Part shown: positions 26,624 through 35,377 of the stretch, piece after piece
How positions within the stretch are numbered: position 1 is the first letter of the stretch
How the letters are laid out: every line of letters begins with the position of its first letter
Source: Paraburkholderia sp. BL9I2N2
GTDB lineage: Bacteria; Pseudomonadota; Gammaproteobacteria; Burkholderiales; Burkholderiaceae
Assembly: GCF_004339745.1 (NCBI RefSeq)
Contig: NZ_SMGP01000004.1
Location: forward strand, 1,054,001-1,118,000
DNA: 64,000 nt
Reading direction: 5' to 3'
The notes under the pieces: model-generated
Seen by the model: only the letters and a program-made list of their open reading frames with translations
Told to the model about the DNA's origin: nothing
The model's database searches: none
Made by a program: the position numbers and the translations under genes

Positions 26624-27436
26624 ATGAAAATCTGTTCGTCCCGCTTTGCCAAATCGGGCTTTTCCATGCTATTAGCGCTGTTGCTGGCCGCGTCGTTGGC
26701 GGGCTGCGCGCTGGCCAGGCCGGGAGCACAGCCGGCCGCTCCGGTCTATGCCGTTGACGTGCCGGCGCACGTGTCCGCGCCTGCGCCTTTGCCTACTCCC
26801 GCATCCATTTCGCAAGTCCCTGCCGGCTTCTACCGCGTCAATCCCGGCGACACGCAGATCGGCGTTTCCAAGGCGTTCGGTCGCGAGGCTTCGGCGCTCG
26901 CGCAGTGGAACCGCTTGTCGCCCGCTGACGGCCTGCGTGTCGGCCAGGTGCTGCGCGTCGCGCCGCCGCTGGGTGCCGGTGCCTCGCCCGCAGCCAGCGC
27001 GCCATCGAACTCACTCGCGCAAGCGCGCGCGCTCTTCGCGGATAGCCCGAGCGAGGCTGCGTCCACAAAGGCACGACTCGCGTGGCCGGTGAGTGGCCCC
27101 GTGACCGCGCCGTTCGTGTCGGGCAAGACGAAGGGGATCGTGATGGGCGGGCGCGTCGGCGAACCGGTGCGGGCGGCATCGGGCGGCCGCGTGGTTTATG
27201 CGGGAGGCCGGATCGCGGCGTACGGCAAGCTGATCATCATCAAGCACGACGCGCATGTGTTGACCGCATACGGCAACAACCGCGCGTTGCTCGTCAAGGA
27301 AGGCACGGACGTCAAGGCAGGCGAGGCGATCGCAGAAATGGGCGCGGACGACAAAGGCCAGGCATCGCTGCGCTTCGAAGTGCGCGCGGACGGCAAACCG
27401 GTCGATCCGCTCAAGTACCTTCCAAAACGCCAGTAA
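26624..27436 (+). CDS. LysM/M23-like lipoprotein with degenerate LytM domain (NlpD-like)
   Basis: 270 residues. Lipoprotein signal with lipobox LAGC (Cys about 28). A LysM-like region (about 67-110: FYRVNPGDTQIGVSKAFGREASALAQWNRLSPADGLRVGQVLRV) binds peptidoglycan. The C-terminal LytM fold (about 145-265) reads LAWPVSGPVTAPFVSGKTKGIVMGGRVGEPVRAASGG. The zinc-binding His and Asp of active M23 peptidases are absent and the final HxH is LRFEV, so it should be a catalytically dead activator of cell-wall amidases, as in NlpD/EnvC (inferred). Confidence 0.85.
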   Translation: MKICSSRFAKSGFSMLLALLLAASLAGCALARPGAQPAAPVYAVDVPAHVSAPAPLPTPASISQVPAGFYRVNPGDTQIGVSKAFGREASALAQWNRLSPADGLRVGQVLRVAPPLGAGASPAASAPSNSLAQARALFADSPSEAASTKARLAWPVSGPVTAPFVSGKTKGIVMGGRVGEPVRAASGGRVVYAGGRIAAYGKLIIIKHDAHVLTAYGNNRALLVKEGTDVKAGEAIAEMGADDKGQASLRFEVRADGKPVDPLKYLPKRQ

Positions 27437-27530
27437 CGCGGCGCGTTCGCGGCCTCGCCGCTCATCTGACCTTGACCTTGACCTCGAACGCGACGCGGAG
27501 CCTGCCGCATGCAGAGCGCCGCGCGACGTG

Positions 27531-28151
27531 ATGCTTATGAATTTCTATCTACATTGCTTTGGCACGGGCCGGCGCGCGTCGACAGTCTTGCTGCTCGGCG
27601 CGTTGCTCATGCTTGCCGGATGTGCGCAGCCCGGCATCGGTCGCGAATCGCTCAGTGGCGGCGCTGCCGCCGCACGCAACGGTCAACGTGCAACAACACA
27701 ACATGCGGCACGAACCGGCGACATCGACACATCGCGCGCATCGGACACTGCGAGCGAGGGATCGTCACCTGGTCCTTTGGCGAACGACGATGCCGCATCG
27801 ACCACGCCCGTCTGCGCGTGCGGCAACACTTTCCGGCAAACGGGCATAGCAACGTGGTACGGCAAGCGGTTCCACGGACGCCGCACCGCGAGTGGCGAGC
27901 GCTACGACATGCACGCGCTCACCGCGGCGCATCGCACTCTGCCGTTGGGCGCCTGCGTGCGAGTGACGGCGCTCGGCGGCGCGCGCTCGGTGATCGTTCG
28001 CATCAACGATCGCGGCCCGTTCGTGCGCGGACGGATCATCGATCTATCGTATGCCGCCGCGCAGGCGCTCGGCGTCGGTTCGGCGGGCAACGCGCAGGTG
28101 ACGCTGGAACGCGTCGTTGCGGCACGCCGCTGCATGGAAACCGGCGCCTGA
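27531..28151 (+). CDS. RlpA-like lipoprotein (double-psi beta-barrel)
   Basis: About 206 residues. Lipobox LAGC in the N-terminal region. A low-complexity linker precedes the RlpA domain (about 100-195): QTGIATWYGKRFHGRRTASGERYDMHALTAAHRTLPLGACVRV and VRINDRGPFVRGRIIDLSYAAAQ. The Asp of NDRGP and the Tyr/His of the WYG...H stretch match the active-site pattern of RlpA lytic transglycosylases. There is no C-terminal SPOR domain, so it is a short form. Start ATG 27531 or 27537; neither has a strong ribosome binding site. Confidence 0.87.
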   Translation: MLMNFYLHCFGTGRRASTVLLLGALLMLAGCAQPGIGRESLSGGAAAARNGQRATTQHAARTGDIDTSRASDTASEGSSPGPLANDDAASTTPVCACGNTFRQTGIATWYGKRFHGRRTASGERYDMHALTAAHRTLPLGACVRVTALGGARSVIVRINDRGPFVRGRIIDLSYAAAQALGVGSAGNAQVTLERVVAARRCMETGA

Positions 28152-28391
28152 TGCTGATCGTGATTACGAGAGAAGGGAAGCGCGAACATGTGGCCAATTG
28201 ATTAAAGGCCGTCGTCGTATTGCGAGCCCCGCGTCGACTGTAACAAAACCTCTGCGTATGTAAATTATCAGTTGCGGACGCTTCAATTCATACGATTTTC
28301 AGCGCAGATGGCGCAACGTTTCTATGCGGTCGCGGTTTAGGTCCGACGTAATAACTACCTGGCCGCCAGTTACAAAAGCAGTTCTTTCATC

Positions 28392-28420
28392 TTGAGGTCA
28401 ATTTTCTGACCGGCTAATTT
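28392..28420 (+). promoter_or_regulatory. Candidate promoter for a small RNA
   Basis: TTGAGG (28392-28397), 17 bp, TAATTT (28415-28420) on the plus strand. Good spacing; hexamers match four of six each. It would start transcription at about 28427. Confidence 0.35.
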
Positions 28421-28426
28421 GTGTTC

Positions 28427-28507
28427 ACTCGTGCGGCTAGACCCCCGCGAGCGTGTGATGTTTTGAGCGGCGTCGGCCTCCGGATTGAGACGACGCCGCA
28501 TTTTTTT
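28427..28507 (+). ncRNA. Candidate small regulatory RNA, about 80 nt
   Basis: A sequence between a promoter-like element and a rho-independent terminator. The 5' part folds into an 11-bp hairpin with two mismatches (CACTCGTGCGG against CCGCGAGCGTG), and the 3' part is the terminator hairpin ending in seven T. No open frame with a ribosome binding site is inside. Prediction from structure only; family unknown. Confidence 0.35.
28467..28507 (+). terminator. Rho-independent terminator
   Basis: 8-bp perfect stem GCGGCGTC / GACGCCGC around a 17-base loop, followed by A and TTTTTTT (28501-28507). Plus strand. Confidence 0.75.
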
Positions 28508-28655
28508 GTCTGGATCGCGAGCCTGGTGGATTAGCAATCTTTCAACAATCGTGCAGCGCCTTTTTGAGCAACGATGCGCGAGACAACGCACTGAATCAGA
28601 TACGTGTACTGGCTAAAACAACGCCCGGAAACGTACGTCGGAAATAGTTGCTCCG

Positions 28656-31394
28656 TCACCTTTGATTTGCGGCTTCTCCGCCAATCTGTTCTTTGACGAC
28701 TCTTGCCATTAGCTGCACGCGTTCTGTTTCAAGCAGAGACTTTGCATCGATGCGTCCAAACAGATCGAGGAGAGGGGCCGCGAGCCCCGTCCATCCGGTC
28801 TGGTGGCTGGCGCCAAGGCCCGCGCCGTTGTCACCGTGGAAGTACTCGTAGAACAGGATCAGGTCGCGCCAGTGCGGATCGTGCTGAAATTTCGCCGATC
28901 CACCATAGACCGGCCTTTGTCCATGCTCATCTCGCAAGAACGTGCCGGTGAGCCGCCGAACAATCTCCTGGGCTACCTCGAACAGTGTCATCTGTGGCCC
29001 GGTACCCGTGGGACATTGAACCTTGAACTCGTCGCCGTAAAAGCTGTACAGATTCACCAGCGCCCGAACGATGAGCATATTGACCGGCATCCAGACCGGA
29101 CCGCGCCAGTTGGAATTGCCTCCGAACATGCCGGTATTCGATTCGGCGGGCAGGTACTGTACTTTGTATTCCTGCCCACCGACATTGAGAACGAACGGAT
29201 GCTCCAGGTGATAGCGCGAGAGCGAACGAATGCCGTGCGGCCCAAGAAATTCGTTCTCGTCGAGAAGATACCCAAGCACACGCTCGAGTTTCTTTTTATT
29301 GAGGATAGACAGCAGACGCCTTTCCTTATAGCCGATGAAACCCGCTTCCGTCGGGGCAATCTGGGCAATCAACTCGGGGTGACGTGTTCGAAACTGAGCC
29401 ATCAGTTCCATCAGCTTCGGATAGCGAGTGGCGGAATCCGCTTCGAACACCGTCGACGCGCACAGCGGCAACAGTCCTACCATCGACCTCACTTTCAAGC
29501 GGGTCGCCTGGCCGTCAGGGAGGCGCAGTAGATCATAGAAAAAGCCGTCTTCCTCGTCCCACATCTCGTCGTGATGTTCGCCGCGGCGGTCCATCGCATA
29601 GGCAATCCACATAAAATGCCGGACAAACTTGAAGGCGATCTCTTCGTAGATGGGATCGTACTCGGACAGGATGATGGCCATCTCCAGCATGTTCTGGCAA
29701 TAAAACGCCATCCACGCCGTGCCGTCAGCCTGCTCCAGCACTCCACCGGTCGGAAGCTGCGCGCTGCGGTCGAAGACACCGATATTGTCGAGACCGAGAA
29801 AGCCGCCGGCGAAGACGTTGCGTCCGCTGGGGTCCTTGCGATTGACCCACCAGTTGAAATTGAGCATCAAACCCTGAAACGATCGCTCGAGGAACCGCGG
29901 ATCAGCCCGGCCCAGCTGTTTCTCGTATTTGTATAGCCAGAGTGTCGCGGCGGCGTGCACCGGCGGATTCACGTCGCTGAAGTTCCACTCGTAAGCCGGA
30001 ATTTGCCCACTCGGGTGGAAGTACAGGCTTCGCAGCATCAGCAGCAGTTGCTCCTTGGCGAAATCGAAATCCACCAGCGCCAGCGAGATAGTGTGGAAGG
30101 CCAGATCCCAGGCCGCGTACCAAGGATATTCCCACTTGTCCGGCATGGAGATCACGTCGGCGTTCAACATGTGGAACCAGTCTGTGTTGCGCACATCGCG
30201 ACGGGCGGTCTCGAGCAAAGGATGGCTCTTGTGCTCACGCAGCCACTTGTCCAGATCGAAGTAGTAATACTGCTTGCTCCATAACATGCCTGCCAGCGCC
30301 TGGCGGTGCACACGGCGTTGATCGTCTGTCAGCGATTTTGGTGCAATCCGTTGGTAAAACTCATCGGCGTCGGCGATCCGGCTCTCGACTATCCCGTCGA
30401 AACCGTCGAAGGGCTCGTTCATTCTGGTTGCCGTCAACCGTAGGCGGATCGTCCTGCTTTCTCCACCAGCCAACTCGACGATATAGTGAACGGCGGCCTT
30501 CGTTCCCGTCTTTGCTGGACTTACCGCATCGGTCTGCTTCGAGATAATGTAGTTGTGAAAAGCATCCTTGACATAAGGAGACGCGTTGGGCTCGCCCCAC
30601 AGATGCTGCGCATTACTCTCGTTCTCGGTGAACAACGACTCCGGGGCACCCTCGCAATAGAGCCAGTACTGGCCCAGTTCATGATGGGTTCCGCAAATCG
30701 TACCCGTTCCATCTTCACACAGCGACGGCTTGCGGTCATCGTCTCCCCAGGACCAGGTATTGCGGAACCATAGCGTTGGCAATACTCTTAACGGTACGCG
30801 CTCCGGCCCGCGGTTGTGCACCGAAATCCGGACAAGGATGTCGTCAGGATCTGCCTTGGCGTATTCGACGAATACATCGAAATACCGGTCATCGTCGAAG
30901 ACACCGGTATCGAGCAACTCGTACTCAAACTCTTCCCGTGAACGCTTCCCGTTGGTCTCGACCAGGTCCCGGTAGGGATACTCCCGCTGCGGGTATTTGT
31001 AGAGGTACTTCATGTAGGAGTGGGTGGGCGTGCTGTCGAGGTAGAAGTAATACTCCTTGACGTCCTCTCCATGGTTGCCCTCGCCATTCGTGAGGCCGAA
31101 GAGGCGCTCCTTCAGAATCGGGTCGCGCTCGTTCCATAGCGCCAATGCAAAGCACAGCCGTTGCTGGTCGTCGCACAGTCCGCCGAGTCCGTCCTCTCCC
31201 CACTTGTAGGCGCGTGAGCGCGCCTCGTCATGAGTGAAGTAATTCCAGGCGTCGCCGTTATCGCTATAGTCCTCTCTGACCGTTCCCCACTGCCTCTCAC
31301 TTAGATAAGGCCCCCACTTTTTCCACGGGATTTGTGCCTCGCGCGCTTCGTTCAAGCGTACTTGCTCCGTCACATCCACAACTTGCGCGGCCAT
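28656..31394 (-). CDS. Large glucosidase, GH63/MGH1-like glycoside hydrolase
   Basis: 912 residues, cytoplasmic (no signal peptide). The ATG at 31394 has GGAGGA upstream. The N-terminal half is a beta-sandwich with WGTVREDYSDNGDAWNYFTHDEARSRAYKWGEDGLGG, the hallmark of bacterial MGH1-type proteins related to GH63 mannosyl-oligosaccharide glucosidase. The C-terminal alpha/alpha barrel has KWEYPWYAAWDLAFHTISLALVDFDFAK, GLDNIGVFDRS, and NSNWRGPVWMPVNMLIVRAL, where acidic residues act as catalytic pair in relatives. Relatives cleave glucose- or mannose-containing oligosaccharides or glucosylglycerate. It sits at the left end of the stress island. Exact substrate unknown. Confidence 0.88.
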   Translation of the reverse strand: MAAQVVDVTEQVRLNEAREAQIPWKKWGPYLSERQWGTVREDYSDNGDAWNYFTHDEARSRAYKWGEDGLGGLCDDQQRLCFALALWNERDPILKERLFGLTNGEGNHGEDVKEYYFYLDSTPTHSYMKYLYKYPQREYPYRDLVETNGKRSREEFEYELLDTGVFDDDRYFDVFVEYAKADPDDILVRISVHNRGPERVPLRVLPTLWFRNTWSWGDDDRKPSLCEDGTGTICGTHHELGQYWLYCEGAPESLFTENESNAQHLWGEPNASPYVKDAFHNYIISKQTDAVSPAKTGTKAAVHYIVELAGGESRTIRLRLTATRMNEPFDGFDGIVESRIADADEFYQRIAPKSLTDDQRRVHRQALAGMLWSKQYYYFDLDKWLREHKSHPLLETARRDVRNTDWFHMLNADVISMPDKWEYPWYAAWDLAFHTISLALVDFDFAKEQLLLMLRSLYFHPSGQIPAYEWNFSDVNPPVHAAATLWLYKYEKQLGRADPRFLERSFQGLMLNFNWWVNRKDPSGRNVFAGGFLGLDNIGVFDRSAQLPTGGVLEQADGTAWMAFYCQNMLEMAIILSEYDPIYEEIAFKFVRHFMWIAYAMDRRGEHHDEMWDEEDGFFYDLLRLPDGQATRLKVRSMVGLLPLCASTVFEADSATRYPKLMELMAQFRTRHPELIAQIAPTEAGFIGYKERRLLSILNKKKLERVLGYLLDENEFLGPHGIRSLSRYHLEHPFVLNVGGQEYKVQYLPAESNTGMFGGNSNWRGPVWMPVNMLIVRALVNLYSFYGDEFKVQCPTGTGPQMTLFEVAQEIVRRLTGTFLRDEHGQRPVYGGSAKFQHDPHWRDLILFYEYFHGDNGAGLGASHQTGWTGLAAPLLDLFGRIDAKSLLETERVQLMARVVKEQIGGEAANQR

Positions 31395-32194
31395 GGCTTT
31401 TCCTCCGCTACGGGTGAACGAATTCGGCTCGACATCCCAAGCGGATCAGGGCGTTTCAGGCGAACGTACGGCATGCCGGCCAGCGCCAGTCTCGTTGACC
31501 CCGACGATTGCGTTCGAACTCGATCTAAAGGCTTGCGGAACGCTGATCGTCGAGGCTTTCCATACTTAACCGGATTGGTGTCGCTTGAATGACACGGGCC
31601 TGCGAACTGAATGACACAGGCGTCTCGCTACCATGAAAAAAACAGTAGCGATGCCGTTCATCCGGATGGTCGTTGAATCCATTTAGATTCCTAAATGATC
31701 AACCATGAGGTGGGTACGGACAATAAGACTTTGGTCGCACGGTTTATCGAATATTTCAGTTCCCTTCCATCGAGAAGCGGCAGCATTTCCGAAGTGGGAC
31801 GAGGCGATCAAAAAAGCGGATCGACCAGGAAGGACGACGTCTCGCTGCAACGCGGAATCGCAGAATCGCAGATTGGCAGGCCGTACGAGCCGTCCCGCAG
31901 GATCTGTTTCCTGGGACTGTGCGCAACGCTGCGGACTGTGGCAGCCAACTGATCCCTACATTTGCGCCGGGCCAGTATGGGACCAAAGGCTCATTGTCAC
32001 TGAACAATCCCGTGTCCGATAATGAAGTGTGAGAGGCCCGCGAGGCAAAAAGATCACGCGGTTCGGAATTACGTTTCCATACAGGTGACTGACGTCCGCC
32101 GTGCTGGCGCTCGAAGTCATGGTTTTCACCTGGCGGAGCGAATTTGGCCGGTCGGCCTACCGTCGCCCCGCAACCCGTCCAGTTCGAGGTTCCC
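31395..32194. other. Long intergenic region, probable gene remnant plus operator
   Basis: 800 bp with no intact gene. At 31587-31620 the sequence GAATGACAC(G/A)GG occurs twice, and an ATG frame at 31695 starts like a small NTF2/SnoaL-type protein (NKTLVARFIEYFSS) but soon loses coding character, so a decayed gene is possible but weak. A copy of the island's shared dyad with a good -10 is at 31977-32023. Confidence 0.4.
31977..32023 (+). promoter_or_regulatory. Shared dyad operator, site A, with -10 box
   Basis: ATGGGACC-AA-AGGCTCAT (31977-31994); left half matches the consensus ATTGRACC well, right half weakly. GATAAT lies at 32018-32023, 23 bp after the dyad. It points to the secreted-protein gene at 32195. 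Confidence 0.5.
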
Positions 32195-32464
32195 GTGAAG
32201 AAAATCATTGCAACGTTCCTGCTGTGCACCGGCGTGCTTGCCACGACGAGTTGGGCACAGACTGCTAGTGGGCCCGCGGCGAACGCGGCACCAGGCGGCA
32301 ATTCGGATGAGATCGTGAAGATGCATCAGCAGGTTGCCGCAGCCAACAGAGCGTATGACCGGAAAGTCAGCGCAGCGAAAAGAGTCTACAACGAGCAGAA
32401 GGCAGCTGCGGCAAAGGTCCGCGACGAAGCCATTGCTGCGGCCCATAGCGGCGTGGATCAATAG
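32195..32464 (+). CDS. Small secreted Ala-rich helical protein
   Basis: 89 residues from a GTG start (CGAGG at proper spacing). Signal peptide about 1-24 (KKIIATFLLCTGVLATTSWAQ). The mature part is a charged helix: EIVKMHQQVAAANRAYDRKVSAAKRVYNEQKAAAAKVRDEAIAAA, likely a coiled coil. No family recognised. It is the first gene of a rightward group running into the DUF3300/DUF2950 genes and is preceded by dyad site A. Confidence 0.65.
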   Translation: MKKIIATFLLCTGVLATTSWAQTASGPAANAAPGGNSDEIVKMHQQVAAANRAYDRKVSAAKRVYNEQKAAAAKVRDEAIAAAHSGVDQ

Positions 32465-32609
32465 ACCAGTTCGGTTGCCGCTCAGCGACCCGTCATCTAT
32501 CCATCGAAGGGGAAAAGTCCACAGCTTCGAAAAATAACACTACCCCGTGCCGGGCATGGGCGATGCAAACGACCGATGTTCGCGCGGTTGTGGGTTGGAG
32601 GGAGTAGCC

Positions 32610-34022
32610 ATGAATCGGTGGAGTGAAAGACTGTCGCAAGTGGTCTGCATATGGTTTGTCGCTGTCGTGATGATGGGTTCGAGCGGGGTGAGCGCCCAGA
32701 ATCCACCGCAGCAGCCGACCTTCAAGCCAGAGGAGATCGAGGCGCTGGTTGCACCAATCGCACTCTATCCCGACTCTCTTTTATCTCAGGTACTGATGGC
32801 CTCCACCTATCCACTGGAAATCGTGCATGCCGCGCGCTGGGTCAAGTCCAATCCGAACATCAAAGGTGACGCCGCAGTGAAGGCGGTAGAGGGGCAGCCT
32901 TGGGATGTCAGCGTGAAATCGCTGGTCGCGTTTCCGCAGGTTCTCGAGCCGATGAACGACAAGCTCGACTGGACCCAGAAACTGGGCGACGCCTTCCTCG
33001 CGCAGGAAAGCGACGTGCTCGCTGCGGTACAGCGACTGCGCTCGCGCGCTGAGAAATCGGGCAACCTGAAGTCCAATGAGCAACAGAAGGTGATCTCGGA
33101 GCCTGCGCCGGCGGGTGGGCAAGCCGCGCAGACCATCGTGCGCATCGAACCGGCGAACCCGGAGGTGATCTACGTGCCGGCCTACAACCCGACCGTTGTG
33201 TACGGCGCATGGAGCTATCCGACCTATCCTCCGTACTACTGGCCACCGTCCCCGGCTTACTATCCCGGCGCCGCACTCGCCACTGGATTTGCCTGGGGCG
33301 TCGGCCTTGCCGCGGCGGGAGCAATCTTCGGCAACTGCAACTGGGGTGGTGGAGACGTCAATATCAACGTCAACAAGGCCGCCAATATCGATCGCAACTT
33401 TGATCGCACCAAAGTTCAGGGCGGCGGCAAGTGGCAGCATGATGCCAGCCATCGTCAGGGCGTCGCCTATCGTGATAACGCGTCCCGCGAGAAGTTCGCC
33501 AATAATGTCTCCGGCGCCGACGCGCGCGGTGACTTCCGTGGCCGCACCGGTGACGCAGGCGACCGGGCCGGCGCCGGCAACCGCGCGGGCGGCGCGAACA
33601 ATGCCGGCGTAGGCGACCGCGCAGGTGGCGCGAACAACGCCGGCGTGGGCAACCGCGCGGGCGGCGCGAACAATGCCGGCGTAGGCGACCGCGCTGGTGG
33701 CGCGAACAACGCCGGCGTGGGCAACCGCGCAGGTGGCGCGAACAACGCCGGCGTGGGCGACCGCGGTGGTGGAGGGACGACTGGAGGCTTCGGCAATCGT
33801 GCTGACGGAGCGAATACTGCCGGTGCCGGCAATCGCGCGGCAGTGTCCGATCGGACCGGTACCGGAGCCGGCCGCGACAGTGCCTTCCAGGGTGTGGGCG
33901 GCGGTGGCGCCTCACAGCGAGACTTCAACCGGGGCCAGGCCAGCGCGCGGTCTTCCGGCTTCAATAGAACGGGCGGCGGGGGCGGGATGCGCTCGGGTGG
34001 TGGCGGACGTGGCAGACGCTAG
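32610..34022 (+). CDS. DUF3300 secreted protein with 12-residue tandem repeats
   Basis: 470 residues. The ATG at 32610 has GGAGGGAG upstream. Signal peptide about 1-32 (ending VSAQ). DUF3300 domain about 40-250: PEEIEALVAPIALYPDSLLSQVLMASTYPLEIVHAARW, WDVSVKSLVAFPQVLEPMNDKLDWTQKLGDAFLAQ, and EVIYVPAYNPTVVYGAWSYP. A hydrophobic glycine/alanine-rich stretch (AALATGFAWGVGLAAAGAIFG) follows, then a Gly/Asn/Arg-rich repeat tail and a final GGGGMRSGGGGRGRR. Function unknown; paired with DUF2950 as usual. A paralogue lies at 44480. Confidence 0.88.
   Translation: MNRWSERLSQVVCIWFVAVVMMGSSGVSAQNPPQQPTFKPEEIEALVAPIALYPDSLLSQVLMASTYPLEIVHAARWVKSNPNIKGDAAVKAVEGQPWDVSVKSLVAFPQVLEPMNDKLDWTQKLGDAFLAQESDVLAAVQRLRSRAEKSGNLKSNEQQKVISEPAPAGGQAAQTIVRIEPANPEVIYVPAYNPTVVYGAWSYPTYPPYYWPPSPAYYPGAALATGFAWGVGLAAAGAIFGNCNWGGGDVNINVNKAANIDRNFDRTKVQGGGKWQHDASHRQGVAYRDNASREKFANNVSGADARGDFRGRTGDAGDRAGAGNRAGGANNAGVGDRAGGANNAGVGNRAGGANNAGVGDRAGGANNAGVGNRAGGANNAGVGDRGGGGTTGGFGNRADGANTAGAGNRAAVSDRTGTGAGRDSAFQGVGGGGASQRDFNRGQASARSSGFNRTGGGGGMRSGGGGRGRR
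33576..33755 (+). repeat. Five tandem 36-bp repeats inside the DUF3300 gene
   Basis: Each 36-bp unit encodes G(N/D)RAGGANNAGV; units begin at 33576, 33612, 33648, 33684 and 33720, alternating N and D, and degenerate copies continue to about 33860. Near identity at DNA level suggests recent copy-number change by slippage or unequal crossing over. Confidence 0.85.
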
Positions 34023-34034
34023 GGAGGCACGAGC

Positions 34035-34949
34035 ATGAAGTCATTACTACGATTTCCTGCGGCTCGGCTCGCCGCGATCGGCGGTTCAGTCGTGGTTGCG
34101 CTGGCACTCTGCTTCGGGGCGCCTCCTGCTGCATACGCGCAGACGGACTTCAAGTCGCCGGAAGAGGCGATGACGGCGTTCGGCCACGCTGTTGCCAATA
34201 ACGACGAGGCAAGTTTAAGGGCTTTGCTGGGCGTCGACTTTCGGGAACTCATCCCTCCGGTCGGCGCCGAGATCCGAAGCCGCTTTCTGAAGGCCTGGGA
34301 CACGTCGCATGCGATTCAGGCGACTAACAGCGAACGTGCCGACATCCTGGTGGGCAATGATGGCTGGACTCTGCCCATCCCCATCGTGAAATCGGCCAAA
34401 GGCTGGCATTTCGACACGCGCGCCGGAGTCGAGGAAATGCGCTTGCGCCGCATTGGCCGAAACGAGCTTGCGGTCATCCAGACAATGCTGGCGGTCTACG
34501 ATGCGCAGCGCGAATACGCCGAGACGGACCATGACGGCAGTGGCGTGCTCGCCTACGCGACGAAGCTGTCGAGCTCGCCCGGCAAGCAGGACGGCCTGTA
34601 CTGGCCAACCGGCCCCGATGACAAGCCAAGTCCGCTTGGGGCCGCCTTCGTGACGGCGGGCGCGCGCACCGGGCAGGCAGGCTATTACGGCTACCACTAC
34701 AAGCTGCTCACGTCGCAGGGCCCTCACGCCCCTGGCGGGGCGTACGACTATGTTGCCAAGGGCAAGCTCTTTGGCGGCTTCGCCGTCGTTGCCTGGCCTG
34801 TTCGCTACGGGGATACCGGCATCAAGAGCTTCATGGTCAGTCACGACGGGCAGGTCTACGAGCGTGATCTTGGCCCCGACAGCGCGAAGAAAGCGGCGGC
34901 GATGCAGTCATTCGACCCCGGCCCCGGGTGGGCGCAGGTGGCACATTGA
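34035..34949 (+). CDS. DUF2950 secreted protein
   Basis: 304 residues with a signal peptide (about 1-35, ending AYAQ). The DUF2950 core follows: FKSPEEAMTAFGHAVANNDEASLRALLG, WTLPIPIVKSAKGWHFDTRAGVEEMRLRRIGRNELAVIQTM, and GAFVT... GYHYKLLTSQGPHAPGGAYDYV, ending with SFMVSHDGQVYERDLG. It starts 12 bp after the DUF3300 gene and overlaps the following lipoprotein gene. Probably periplasmic; function not known. Confidence 0.88.
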   Translation: MKSLLRFPAARLAAIGGSVVVALALCFGAPPAAYAQTDFKSPEEAMTAFGHAVANNDEASLRALLGVDFRELIPPVGAEIRSRFLKAWDTSHAIQATNSERADILVGNDGWTLPIPIVKSAKGWHFDTRAGVEEMRLRRIGRNELAVIQTMLAVYDAQREYAETDHDGSGVLAYATKLSSSPGKQDGLYWPTGPDDKPSPLGAAFVTAGARTGQAGYYGYHYKLLTSQGPHAPGGAYDYVAKGKLFGGFAVVAWPVRYGDTGIKSFMVSHDGQVYERDLGPDSAKKAAAMQSFDPGPGWAQVAH

Positions 34950-35290
34950 TGCGCCTTCTTCTACTCGCGGCTGCCTGCGGCGTGCTCGTCGCGCTATCAG
35001 GATGCCCTTACTACGCGGTCCCCGCCGGCACGGTGGTGATGACGCCAGCCAGTTACGATCGCTCGTTTGCCGCCGCGGCAGGCGCCATGCGCGACGAAGG
35101 ACTGGCCATTACCGTACAGGATCCGGCGAACGGCACTGTCGTTGGAAATTTCGGCAGCGTCATCGTGACGGCCGGCGTGCGCCAGCAGGCCGATGGGAGC
35201 GTACAGGTGCGGTTCGACTCCAGTGACGCACGCGACCCGACTTTGCTTCAGCGCATCTCGCGCAGCTACGACCGTCGCATGGGACGATGA
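34949..35290 (+). CDS. Small lipoprotein
   Basis: 113 residues. The ATG at 34949 overlaps the stop of the DUF2950 gene (TGATG). Lipobox LSGC (Cys about 19), then VPAGTVVMTPASYDRSFAAAAGAMRDEGLAITVQDPANGTVVGNFGSVIVTAGVRQQADGSVQVRF, a two-layer alpha/beta pattern seen in small outer-membrane-type lipoproteins. Third member of the DUF3300 operon. Function unknown. Confidence 0.8.
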   Translation: MRLLLLAAACGVLVALSGCPYYAVPAGTVVMTPASYDRSFAAAAGAMRDEGLAITVQDPANGTVVGNFGSVIVTAGVRQQADGSVQVRFDSSDARDPTLLQRISRSYDRRMGR

Positions 35291-35377
35291 GCGAGGCCAG
35301 GGTAGGGGCGAAGCCTCGCGCCAAGCACGCGACGTGCGGTCAATCTAACGTGTCGCTTCTCGATTTGGATGGTGGTG

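Larger units (their letters stand above)
28152..28655. other. Intergenic region containing a candidate small RNA
   Basis: 504 bp without a protein gene, AT-richer than its surroundings. It ends with a well-formed terminator (28467-28507) which lies 316 bp from the rlpA-like stop, and a promoter-like pair sits only about 50-75 bp before it. The GH63 gene on the other strand ends at 28656. Confidence 0.55.

Noticed and set aside
31587..31660. Possible insertion-sequence remnant (repeated GAATGACAC and a tiny frame MKKTVAMPFIRMVVESI)
   Set aside because: No terminal inverted repeats or transposase motif could be identified.
31725..31740. AAGACTTTGGTCGCAC as another dyad copy
   Set aside because: Only the centre resembles the motif; no -10 box at 22-24 bp on either side.
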